Under the pieces are notes generated by a model. It made no database searches. It was not told the origin of the DNA and saw nothing but the letters and a program-made list of their open reading frames with translations. A DNA stretch of 64,000 nt, from assembly GCA_963930775.1 (NCBI GenBank), contig OZ005699.1, positions 7,461,501-7,525,500 of the forward strand, given 5' to 3'. Position 1 is the first letter of the stretch. The number at the start of each line of letters is the position of its first letter. Both the position numbers and the translations under genes were made by a program. Origin of the DNA: Cliona cf. orientalis (lineage: Eukaryota > Porifera > Demospongiae > Clionaida > Clionaidae). Shown piece by piece: positions 49,257 through 59,884 of the stretch.

Positions 49257-49490
49257 CACACTGAACAAGCTCGGATCGCGCTGAAATTTTATAAATGGAT
49301 GGGCAAAGGACTATACTTTCAGAATATCCAAAGAAAAAAGATTCGAAAAAATAACGTTGAGTCGAGTATCGAACCCCCTACTGCAAAATCATATTTTAGC
49401 GCGAGTGGTCGGTTTTTCCATAGCGGGTCACAAATAATTATTATTGATGAGTTGAAAATGAGGTTGCTTAAATAAAACTATTAATTTTAA

Positions 49491-52400
49491 TCAATGTTCA
49501 GCTTGTTTCATTGGTATCAGATTGTCTGAAACCTACAGTGATGATGGAACCATTCTTGAGTTAGAATGATCATCCCTTTACTATTACAGTGGAACCCCTC
49601 AAAAGTGGACACCATTGGGACCAAAAATTTTGTAGGCTATAGCGAGGTGTCTCTAGCTCAGGGCTAGTGGTTCATCACGCCCCTCCTACAATCGCTATCA
49701 GCTACATGTATGCAGGGCCGGAGGAAGCAATTTTCATGTGGTCAGGCCAAATCTAGTCAGTGTATTGTGCTGGGTAGTGGCGTGCGTAAGCATGCTAAAA
49801 CTAGGGGGGTCCGGGGGCATGCTCCCCCGGGAAAATTTTGAAATTAAATTTTACAGTCTCAGAGATGGCTTCTGGTAGCTTCTGAGTCCAATTTTAACAG
49901 ACACACTTTAGCTTCACAAGATATCCAATATTCAGAAATTTACAGCTAATTCCTTGTTTTCTGTAGGCAATTAGATGAGCTGTACATTCCACCACAGATA
50001 CTGGGGGTAGCTACTAGTGGCAAATAAGGCCAGTGTTAGTTGTAAACGTGTTTCTGGTCACCCGCCCGCATGTAATTTTGGAGGCCGCCTATTTTGGCCA
50101 TTATTGTCATCATTTGGCACTGCGCATGCTCAGTTTAATTTATCAAAATTAATGTCACCATATCCCATCCTGTCTGTGGTTTGTCCAGGAAATGTTCAAA
50201 TTGTACAGGATATGCTGAGGTAAAATAATGAATAATGATAACCGCCCGCCCGCATGGCTAAGTGAGCTCTGATGTGACCAGAAACACGTTTACAACAAAC
50301 AGTGGCCTAATTGTGATCCCATGCATGGCCTATGTGGCTCACTTTAATACCAGTATACCGGGGTATGAGTTAAAATACTTTTGTACTAGAGCCAAAAGAT
50401 ACTGATACCTTAGTGAAGTCCGGACAAGCTAGGTCTGGTTCAAGCATATGCGAGTTCTTTGACGACCTTTACCACACAATCGATAGTGTTAGCGACCATT
50501 ACCTATTCAAACGATGAAAAAGTGGTCCGGTTTTGGCCTGACCAACCGGACCGGCTCCGCCGGCCCTGGTATGACTGTGGACGACAAAAAAGACCCGTAT
50601 TGATGTCAACTGACAGCTCCTAAACAAGAAGAGACATATTTAGGCTTTACTGTAGCTACTGGTTGCTGAAACCGACCGATTTTAATGGTGGGTGTGGCCT
50701 AACTTTCCGTTATGGGAGGTTGTTTGCTATTGTGCAGGCTGAACGGGACCAAAATAAGTGTCCGTTATACAGAATAGCGGGGTGTCCGCTGTTGAGGGGG
50801 TTATTGAAGTCTATGGACATACAATCCGGACATTCAGAAAATGTCCATAATATCGCAGGTGTCTGCCGTTGAAGGGTGTCCGTTAAGTGGGGTTCCACTG
50901 TACTATGCACACGTACCTTAAAATTGCATTTAGTTGCTGCTTTAATATCCTCCACACTGACACCCTCTCCTACCTCAGCCAGTGTGAGCCCCTTCTCAAA
51001 GTCAACTGTAAATACACCCTGCATAATAAAAAGAGTATCGGTATTATCGTAAAAATTAATGACTAATAATAATATTGGACTATCATGGTAATTTACTAAT
51101 CTACAGCTACTGACATGTATATTATAATAGAATCCAATAGGTGGTGAAATAGGTAGAAATTTTCTCCTGGCCAAACTTTTCGGCTGTACCGGGCAAGTCC
51201 ATGGGCGCTTAAACCTACATCGCAATTATGGCCCGCATGGGTGCTTACCTGGGACATAATTTCCATACGTTTGTATAGAAGCTGCTACATTGACCCCCTT
51301 GAAATGAAGTATATATTACATGGGCACTTACCCGGGAATGGGCGCTTGCCCAGGACACTACAGTAATATTGAAAGCACCCAAAACCATGCACCAGCCATT
51401 TTCCAACTCTTACCGTTTCTGTGATGATCATGTCAACGCAGTGTTTCCCGGTAACGGGGAGAGTGCACTCATGGAGGATCTTCGGTCTCCCCTTGGCAGT
51501 GTGCTCCATGGCAACCACCACCTTAGTGTCAGGGGCGGAGACTAGGTCCATTGCTCCACCCATACCCTTCACCTTCTTGCCCTGGAAACAATGAATAAAA
51601 CTTAATAATCATGACCATAATAATAATACTACTATAGTGGTTATAATGTTATAAAGAACACAAAGATTCATCTGTGCACAACTTGAGGACATTTTGTAAA
51701 GCACCAGATGACCATATAAGGCATTAAGAATCTCGGCTGTCTTCTATGCACTGTCAATGGGCCTGCCTGCACACTTTGATCTAATTAACCCATTCCCTGA
51801 CCTAAATCCTCATTACCCCCTGTATCCAAATTTGCCATGAAGAGGCCACGGACTTCATGATTGATTATTGGTTGTAGACACATAGGCTGGGAGGAGAAGG
51901 GAGGGAGGACTGCTACCAAAGGTACAATAAAAGAGGCTGTTTCCCACCCACCAGTTAAGTACTACATGCCCACATACTCTTAAACCTCCCTCTAGCATAA
52001 CAACAAACATGACAGAATAATGCAGATAATAATTAACTTACTGGTATCATCCAGTTGGCCAGGTCACCAAAGGCAGATACCTCCATTGCTCCCAAGATGG
52101 TCATATGCAAGTGACCACTGTATGCAAAGGAACATAATATTCATGATAATATTACATTACACAGGTTAGCATCTGGCCAGTTTTCAACGTACCCACGAAT
52201 CATTGAAAATATTTCGTCGCTGCCATAGAACGATCCACCAGGCTCCAGAGTCACTACTTCTTTGCCGGCGTTGATTAGGTCAGGGTCTTCCTCTCCCTCG
52301 TAAGGAAATGGACCCTGCAAGAGGAAAAATTGGTAGGACAATGTCAGATATCAACCCAAGCTTCATGAATTAATGCAAGTTCAGCTATAATATCAATTTT

Positions 52401-53201
52401 CAGTATATTTAGCACACTTAATGAGGGAAGTCACTAAAGAGTGGTAGAGTGGGGCTCTTAAAAAAAGCACTTTTACATCAATTTTGATATGGTTTTTGGA
52501 ACCACAAGAAAGTATCTTTTGATGTTGATCCACAATTATTATAGTGCCACTCATCAAATTTCTTCCAGTGACCTGCCTGAACACATGTTTCGCCTACCCA
52601 ATCTTTAGAGGTAAATACATGTATTCAGCAATCTTGTTGCGTGTACAATTATTGATCTATAGCCTATATCGATATCCTCTCTGAATTTCCTAGGAGGCCC
52701 TCCCTTCCCATGATATTGAAAAACCTCAGAAGGGTCTACAGATGATCAAGGCTGTACAAAGTACAAAATTCACACCACCACACTGTTAGTTGTACAGGTG
52801 TGATGAATGAAAGCTTAGAAGTTAAGATAACAAGGAATGCCTAAACAGTCAGAGGTGCTAAAGTTCCAGTAGTAGCTACAATTAATTTTTTAAGAACTCA
52901 CCAATCCAAGAACTCCATTTTCTGTCTGAAGAGTGACCTTCATGCCCTCTGGGATGTAGTTACAGGCATGGATAGGTATACCAATACCGAGATTTACTAA
53001 AAATACAAATCCGGTAAGGAACTTATACAAACTACAAATTCTCAACTAACAAAAACAATCAATAATATTTGTTTGAGCAAGGATACCATACATGCCATCA
53101 TGGAACTCGAGAGCTGCTCTCCGTGAGATTCTTTCCCTCACCTGCTGGCGTGGGGTCAAAGCAGCTTCATCCTCCTCTTCCTTAATTACCACGATGATGC
53201 A
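49491..53201 (-). CDS. OXCT1-like: SCOT / 3-oxoacid CoA-transferase, C-terminal half
   Basis: Seven minus-strand exons join in phase: 53201-53087, 52996-52902, 52314-52193, 52117-52042, 51581-51414, 51018-50917 and 49532-49491. The product matches the B-type half of mitochondrial succinyl-CoA:3-ketoacid CoA-transferase: [20 protein letters not shown], then the catalytic-glutamate motif [52 protein letters not shown] and the tail [18 protein letters not shown]. The enzyme moves CoA from succinyl-CoA to acetoacetate in ketone-body use. The A-type N-terminal half is absent. A 3.1-kb element starts 32 bp upstream of the first exon, and p140Cap-copy sequence follows. Missing exons may lie beyond 64 kb or be lost. 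The last 42-nt exon is separated from the rest by a stack of three transposons. Confidence 0.85.
49713..50568. mobile_element. middle element of the nest, hAT-like
   Basis: Ends CAGGGCCGGAGGAAGC and CTCCGCCGGCCCTG, with a second matching block (GGTCAGGCCAAA / TTTTGGCCTGACC). It is flanked by a 5-bp GTATG duplication at 49708-49712 and 50569-50573. It inserted into the outer element and itself received the inner one. Confidence 0.82.
50028..50307. mobile_element. inner element of the nest, PIF/Harbinger-like MITE
   Basis: Ends GGCCAGTGTTAGTTGTAAAC and GTTTACAACAAACAGTGGCC extend with GTGTTTCTGGTCAC to about 34 bp. It is flanked by TAA at 50025-50027 and 50308-50310. A TAA target and GGCC ends fit PIF/Harbinger. 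Length 280 bp. Confidence 0.88.
51190..51365 (-). repeat. dispersed repeat related to 16622-16790
   Basis: The reverse complement shares AATGTAGCAGCTTCTATACA, GTCCCAGGTAAGC and TTTAAGCGCCCA blocks with the sequence after 16622. It lies in a SCOT intron. Confidence 0.7.
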
Positions 53202-53977
53202 CTATCAGACACTGGGAAAAATTCAATATTAAGGTACCATTAAATTGCGTGGGCGTGAGGTGGGGGATATGACATCTAAACCACATCAAAGTCATTAGTG
53301 AGGTGCATGTTGTGTAACCACGCCCTTTTAATTGCACAGGTCTCAGGGGTGTGGCTGCTAGAGCCAGAAGTGTTCATTTAATATCCTCCATGGACCGGAA
53401 GCCGAGCCGGAAGGGAGGGCCAGGCCACGCCCAAAACTGCACCACCCTGCGCCTCAAGGACCATCATTCTCAATCAAGTGCCGACTGGCCACCGGATGTC
53501 CACCGGAAGCCCACAATCAATCCCAATTAAAACACACAGCTTCCGCAAGGCCAAAACACACACAAACACTAGGAGGCCGTTCTGCCACACCGCCCACACA
53601 AGAGCTCACCTCATTTCCTGTGTGGGCGGGGTAACAACACGTCATCGCAACCACATCCGCTTCAAACCATCGTCAGCCTCCGTCCAGCCGTACAGTCCCC
53701 TCGATCGCACCGGCGTACAGTGCCTCATTAACTGACATGGCCTCACCTTTGACCTCCTGCCACGCCCCCAAAGCCTCCTGGCCGGGTGCAAAGGTCGCCA
53801 CCGCATCCGGGATACGCCCACCTATCGCCGCAGCCAAGTCCCAGGCCCCGACATCCAACCACTGGCCCGTGAAGCCACGCCCAATCCGAAGCAATAAAAC
53901 CTGCATTAACGCACACGCACGCACTCCACACAGTGCCAGGAACACGCCCACATGCTTAATTAGGCCTAATTAGCTTT

Positions 53978-54350
53978 TTTTTTTTTTTTTTTTCAAGGCG
54001 ACCTGAACACTAAGCAGAAAAAAAATTGTCCAAAAACCACCATATAACCGAGCTGGGTGCATAGTGGAACCATACAATGCAAGCAGGCAGCGTATACATT
54101 AATTTTGACCAAAGTGGGTAATGGTCGTCACGTTGATGTGCGCGCTTGGCCCCACCCCTCACGTAGAGCGTGGGCGGAAAACATTGCAACTGCATGGCTT
54201 CCTATACAAACATGGGAAAACTTCAAAGGGCCATAACTTTAATTCTAAGGTGTGAATCAAAAATCTGTCCAGTCAAATCTCTAGTTTCGACCCATTCTGC
54301 GTGCCCATATAAAAATTATTCCCCCAAGTGCTCCCAAATCCCCCACGAAT
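53978..54350 (+). repeat. internal about 370-bp direct repeat, copy 1
   Basis: Starts after a T run with CAAGGCGACCTGAACACTAA and ends near AGTGCTCCCAAATCCCC. A second full copy is at 55671-56045 and a partial copy at 55440-55625. All lie in the 3.1-kb TTAA element. Confidence 0.88.
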
Positions 54351-54715
54351 TAGATTATTTATTTAAATTTGCTTTTTTCAAGCTACCGTGCACACTAAGC
54401 AGAAAAAAAAACTGCGGCACATAAGTATATGTACCTGCATTGTATAGGTTCGCACAAACTAATATGCACTTAGGCTTACTTTACATTGATTGTTTACCAT
54501 GCAGATACACATACAACTGTACACTGCAATACTTTATGTACATTTGGTATATATTACTATGGTAACAACATCTAATGTCACTAAAACCATTCTTCAGTAG
54601 AGTAGAGCATCCATAATCAAGTCATGTTCAAAACAGCTACCCTAGCCCACACAGTGTACGTGCCTGTACGATCGATTTAGCATTGGTATACCATAGTAAC
54701 AATAGCAAGTACCTT

Positions 54716-54781
54716 AGATGATTTCCACCCGCTCTAACTGCACCGCAGGCACAGTTAGAGCTTGCCGGAAATCATCTAAGG
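54716..54781. repeat. hairpin of about 64 bp
   Basis: Left arm TTAGATGATTTCCACCCGCT then CTAACTG; right arm CAGTTAGAG then CTTGCCGGAAATCATCTAA. The loop is about 10 bases (CACCGCAGGC). It lies inside the TTAA element. Confidence 0.8.
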
Positions 54782-55013
54782 AGCTACATTGTACCATGCA
54801 CACTAAGCACAAAAAGTTCCACATAATTAGAAACATGCATGTATATAATATTCACACGCTACAGTATAATATTATTATAGTCATCCCGAGTATTACTGTA
54901 AAAAAATTGTCCAGAAACCACCACATAGTTGAGCTGGATGCCCATACTATCGGAAACAAGGCCGTCTATGCTCCTAATAGAGCCTAGAAAACTCAGAGTA
55001 TATGATCAGTGTT

Positions 55014-55190
55014 GAGAGGTTCAGTACCAGTGGCCACTGCAATACGCCGTTACTTCCTACTAGTACTCAAGATCACCACAGCTCACACACAAGGCTAGGG
55101 GAAGAGGTTCATTACCTGTGCCCACTGTAACACGTTACTTTGTACTAGTACTCAAGATCACCACAGCACACACACAAGGCTAGGGGAGAA
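55014..55190 (+). repeat. tandem pair of about 85 bp
   Basis: Both units contain CTAGTACTCAAGATCACCAC and ACACACAAGGCTAGGGG. Confidence 0.85.
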
Positions 55191-55439
55191 GCACAAAACA
55201 ATTTTAGTTAGTTATGTTTCTAGAGCTCAATTAGATGTATTTTCCCACACACTGATCCAAACATACAAAATGTAAAACTATAGCTGTATTACCCCACCTA
55301 CCTCTCAGCAAAAACGGGAGAGTTACTGTTGTGACTGCTTCCTCATCCATTCAGCAAGTCTCTGGATACAATACCAGCTGCATGGTAGCCTATGCATGTA
55401 CTGGACTAGCGATTTTCTAAATAACGCACACCGGGAGTC

Positions 55440-56045
55440 AAAACATTGCAAACACATGGCTTCGCTGTACAAACATATGGGTAAACTTTAAAGGGCCGTA
55501 ACTTTAATTCTAAGACATGAATCAAAATTCCCCAGGGTCAAATCTCTAGTTTCGACCCATTCTGCGTGCCCATATAAAAATTATCTCCCCAAGTGCTCCC
55601 AAACCCCCCATGAATTTTCATATTTTTTTTTTTCTACTTAGTGTGTAATTTCTACTTAGTGTTTAAAATTTTTTTTTTTTTTTTTTCAAGGCGACCTGAA
55701 CACTAAGCAGAAAAAAAATTGTCCAAAAACCACCATATAATCGAGCTGGGTGCATAGTGGAACCATACAATGCAAGCAGGCAGCTTAAATTTCAATTTTG
55801 TCCAAAAGTTGGTAAAGGTCGTCACGTTTATGTGCGCGCGTGGCCCCGCCCCTCACGTAGCGCGTGGGCGGAAACATTGCAAACGCATGGCTTCCCTGTA
55901 TAAACATATGGGGAAACTTTAAAGGGCCGTAACTTTGATTCTAAGGCGTGAATCAAAATTCCTGAAGGTCAAATCTCTGCATTCGATCCATTCTGCGCGC
56001 CGGTGAAAAAATTATGTCCCCAAGTGCTCCCAGTTCCCCCTGAAT
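55440..56045 (+). repeat. internal direct repeat, partial copy then full copy
   Basis: The partial copy begins at the AAAACATTGCAAACACATGG block. The full copy begins with CAAGGCGACCTGAACACTAA after a run of T. Copies share CCATTCTGCG and AGTGCTCCCA landmarks. Confidence 0.85.
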
Positions 56046-56398
56046 TAATTAATTAAAAATCTTTTTTTTTTTTCTAGTGTTTAATGTCGTTGCGGTTAAT
56101 AGTTAAGAAAGAATGCTTTGATCTTGCTTTGAAGTGGGCAATTACCGGTGTTTTCTTCAGGGGCCACTTCCGGTCGCTAATTACACGCGCATAATCATCC
56201 CTGGCCGATTCTAGACACGCCCACCTTCGACCAAAAGCACTCGTATGGCCTCTTCGGCCACGCCCCTTCACGATTCGCTAATTGAATTAGCCATTCTTGA
56301 CGTTCACGCCCACGCAATTAAATGGTACCTTAAGTTTAATAAACCTGGTGGTTTAGTCATATGTTAATAGCAGATCTGATTTGGCGGCATGGTATATT

Positions 56399-58697
56399 AA
56401 AGCAGCAAGGCTAAGAGCTCAACCATGGACCATCAGATCAAGATTTACCATTCACCATTTTCCCAAAGTGAGCTTGTAATACCTATTATTATTAATATGG
56501 CTGAAATTCTTCACTGATTTCATTAAGCCCTGTTCACTTATATGTACATTGTACCTTTTTGCTGTATGTACACTACTTGCACTTGCTGACCTTTAGTAGC
56601 CACTAAAATGGTCACCTTCATATAGACTCGGGGAACCGTTTGGTAGCTTTGCAGTATAATTATTCATACATACATGTGTGGTGATCCTGTACCTAACCAC
56701 CAAATCTTTTAAAGTGAACTGCCAAATAATTTCTGCCACTATACAATAGTCAACAAGCTTATCATTGTATACATACGTAGCTATTACCTGAATTGTTGCA
56801 GGTCCATCCCCAGGCACGTCCATGGGCTCTGGCTCCAACAGCAACAGCTCCTCCTCGATCGGACGCACCAAACGACGAAGCAGCGGAAGTGGTAATGCAT
56901 TCAACCTTCAAGCCCTCACCATGCTACCTAGAACCACAGGAGCAGTCACCACTACACATCCAGCTCCAGCAGCTCGAAGCAAAACTCCAAGCTGAAGCCG
57001 CAGCCAAGCCCTCTCACAACTAAGAGAATAGATGCAAGAAATGCTGACGGAGCTGTTTCTCAGAATCGCTCGGATAACACATCTTCTTCCTCGCTTGGTA
57101 AGAGTGGAGGAGTTCCTTCTTCTAGTCGAGGCGCTACGAAAGGAAAGAAAGCAAAGCAGATGAACGGTCTCCCTTCTGACTTTGAGCTTGATCCTGTACC
57201 GAATCACCAGATTTAAAAGTGAACTGCCAAAATAATTCCTGCATGCTACTATTATAGTGAAATCATATTACGTATACATATGTATTACCTAAATTATTGC
57301 AGGCCCATCCCCAGGCATGTCCATGGGCTCTGGCTCCAACAGCAACAGCTCCTCCTCGATCGGACGCACCAAATGACGAAGCAGCGGAGGTGGTAATGCA
57401 CTCAACCTTCAAGCCCTCACCATGCTACCTGGAACTGGAGGAGCAGCCACCACTACCACATCCAGCTCCAGCAGCTCGAAGCAAAACTCCAAGCTGAAGC
57501 AACCGAGCCCTCTCACAACTAAGAGAATGGATGCAAGAAATGCTGACGGAGCTGTTTCTCAGAATCGCTCTGATAACACGTCTTCTTCCTCGCTTGGTAA
57601 GAGTGGAGGAATTCCTTCTTCTAGTCGAGGCGCTACGAAAGGAAAGAAAGCAAAGCAGATGAACGGTCTCCCTTCTGGCTTTGAGCTTGATTTCATGAAC
57701 CGTGGCTCCCTCAGTCAACCAGTGGAGGATATGACATCGGAGATGTACTATCCACGAACAAAATTCAGCCCAGAAGTTGTTCCCGTGAGCTACGAAGATA
57801 ACAATCAGAGTTCTAGAAACTTTTATCGATCTGCATCGGATGAGTCAGTCTACGATAAACTGCGTGCAAGTTCACGAAATTCTAGACCTGGCAAGATGGC
57901 AAGTACAGACAAAAGATTTCAACGTGAAGGAAAGTAAAAGTTGGACAAAATTGTTTGCTCTGAGCATCTTTGGAAGTTTTACATCGACTGATAAGGATAA
58001 GAGCAAAAGCAGAAAACACAAACATCGTCACTCCCAGCATCATTCGGCCCAGCAAGGCTCGGGTGGGGCCACTGGAGGTCAAAGCGCAACCATCTTTGGT
58101 AGCAGCAATCAGTCAAAGACACCATCGAGATATCACCACACCTACTCTCACAATCAGAAGCCGTCGAAATCTAAGACGTCATCATCGAAGAAACATATAA
58201 CGACGGAGATGCTAAGTCCGGACGACCAAATGGAACACAAATCAGTTCGATTCATATCCACCGAATCACGCAGACAACATCAACAACGAACTCCCGCAGG
58301 CCACGTCCTAGCCTCGTCCCCAAGCCCCTCCTGGGGACGAGGCTAGCTACGTCCATGATACGGGAAACATTGCACACCCGAATTCAGCACCTCAACTTTC
58401 CGGCATCGCAGCAAGATCACCATCTACCTCAGCACGTTCCAATGGAGCCCAATTTTCAAGCGATATGCCAATTACGTCGTATCCTAGGTCTCTCACACAA
58501 GCTATGCAGCTGAGGGGACATACAGTGACAGATGGAAATGGGAGGCCCCTGTCTAATTATAACATGATGAACGTTACCAGGGTTACCAACGGAGGAGGGA
58601 GGGGCTATTCGAGCAGGCAGTATGGTACCACACAGAATGGACAGTTTAAGAATTCACTGAGTAATAATAATCTGGCGGAACTAGGATCGTTAGTTTG
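56399..58697 (+). pseudogene. duplicated 3' end of the p140Cap-like gene
   Basis: Copy of 38031-39764. It begins abruptly inside exon 9 (AGCAGCAAGGCTAAGAGCTC), keeps the splice donor, intron and acceptor, and then holds a half-length copy of exon 10 (about 56802-57192). This joins at a shared TGAT to a second copy of the intron end and the whole of exon 10 (from 57302). The full copy has a 4-base insertion near 57895 and a 40-bp palindromic insertion at 58309, so the frame shifts. It ends ELGSLV and a stop like the original. With no upstream exons it cannot make the protein. Confidence 0.9.
58309..58348. repeat. 40-bp palindromic insertion with 6-bp duplication
   Basis: TAGCCTCGTCCCCA, a short loop, then TGGGGACGAGGCTA. 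It is absent from the original exon (39413-39425). The flanking ACGTCC is repeated at 58303-58308 and 58349-58354, so this is a clean insertion. Confidence 0.85.
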
Positions 58698-58980
58698 AAT
58701 GTGTCCACTTAAATTTAATCAGTGATTTTTCAAGTTTTGTGTATGCTTTTGTAGAATACAAGCTGTTAATTATTTTTAAGATTAATCATGAATGGAAACA
58801 GCATTGGTCTATCAATGTACAGATCTTTAATAATAATACTGTATTATTATAATAAAATTATCCATGTTATACCACATTATTAATAAATTAAAGGGTTTGA
58901 GATGAGTAATTAAAGTATAACAAGTGAAAGTAACTTAATTGTATACAAGATAGGGATAAAAATAAAAATTAATTTTAATG

Positions 58981-59171
58981 CTGTAGCACTAACTATACGC
59001 AGATAGGCAAAAAATGACATATAACGAATTGTATTTTACAGATATACAAAACTATGAAAGTAGTTAGGCTAACTGTAATGACACAGGAAATAAAATGGGT
59101 CCACTTAAATTCTTTTTGGATTTTGTAATATTCTCTATGTGTGCACATAACTAGCAGGAACCAGATAATAA
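58981..59171 (-). pseudogene. C-terminal tail of the second STAND copy
   Basis: The minus-strand frame with WFLLVMCTHREYYKIQKEFK and an ending FVICHFLPICV plus stop matches 40082-40260 of the first copy. It is cut from the rest of its gene by the CACTA-type element. Confidence 0.88.
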
Positions 59172-59648
59172 CACTACTGGACATAGTTTATTGGAAAATT
59201 ATAATAATAGTGTTGAAAAAGTGTTAACATTGATGACATTGTATCTGAAAATTGTATTAAACACGGATGTTTTCCAACATGCTATCCTGGGTTCATGTTG
59301 GAAATTTTGGAGAGTATGAGAATCATATAGGAAATAATTGATGTTCATGTAGGAATATTTTGAGAGTGTGAGAATCGTATAGGAAATAATTAATATTAGA
59401 TTCAGCTACATCTGATTTGTATCAGAAATGTTATCAGTGTTGGAATTCGAAAGAGTGCGTGTTTTACCACGGTGTTGGAAAAGCAACCAAAATTTTTGAG
59501 TGTTGGAAAAATATCATTCCGAGTTCATGTAGGAATTTTCTAGAGTGTGAGAATCGTATAGGAAATAGTTATTAAGTGTTGGAAACATTTAAATTCAATA
59601 ATAATGTGTGAATTGTATTGCAAAATGGACCATAGTGTTGAAAAGTAG

Positions 59649-59853
59649 TGCATGTGCAAGCATAGACATGTCTATGGTGCAAGGCATGTGATCCAAGCTG
59701 AGTCAGCAATATTCAAAATCTACTGTGTCAAACATGCCGGCCTCTCTATAAGGAAGGCCCTGAGCAGTGGAGATCTACACATTGAAAATGAGTACCTGAG
59801 GAAAGGAGGATCGGATTCGGGTTTGTCTGCAAGGGAGAGTTCAGGCAGGAGGT
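59649..59853 (+). other. candidate exon inside the CACTA-type element
   Basis: An open frame (MCKHRHVYGARHVIQAESAI, 67 codons, ending ARESSGRR) terminates exactly at AGGAG followed by GTAAGCT, a strong splice donor. No family recognised; it could be a transposase remnant or a captured host exon. Confidence 0.35.
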
Positions 59854-59884
59854 AAGCTACAAATCATGTATGCATGCAGCGGTG

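Larger units (their letters stand above)
47247..49431. mobile_element. 2.2-kb element with 33-bp perfect inverted ends
   Basis: The left end starts TGTGACCCGCTATGGAAAAA then CCGACCACTCGCG. The right end is the exact reverse complement at 49399-49431. No transposase frame and no clear target-site duplication were seen. It contains a 77-bp tandem pair and a hAT-like MITE. A non-autonomous DNA transposon is the simplest reading. Confidence 0.75.
46827..49490. other. intergenic, mostly one 2.2-kb inverted-repeat element
   Basis: Promoter side of the STAND gene and then element 47247-49431. A CT-rich tract at 48431-48600 ends in CTTAG, followed by a short open frame (DSLSLQTAQG, about 34 codons). 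It looks like an exon but has no partner. Confidence 0.5.
49587..50900. mobile_element. outer element of a three-deep nest, TA target site
   Basis: Ends CAGTGGAACCCCTC and GGGGTTCCACTG, followed internally by GTGGACAC/GTGTCCG. It is flanked by TA at 49585-49586 and 50901-50902, a Tc1/mariner-type signature. Without its inserts it is about 460 bp. It lies in the last intron of the SCOT gene, 16 bases after a splice donor. Confidence 0.85.
53233..56329. mobile_element. 3.1-kb element flanked by TTAA
   Basis: Ends GGTACCATTAAATTGCGTGG and CCACGCAATTAAATGGTACC, each continuing with GCGTGA/TCACGC, are inverted repeats of about 26 bp with one indel. TTAA flanks both sides (53229-53232 and 56330-56333). 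A TTAA target is the hallmark of piggyBac-type insertion, but GGTACC ends are not typical of piggyBac. The inside is made of long direct repeats, a hairpin and a tandem pair. No transposase frame seen. Confidence 0.75.

Noticed and set aside
53478-53973. Proline/alanine-rich frames on both strands
   Set aside because: Product of GC-rich sequence inside the TTAA element; no match to the missing SCOT half.
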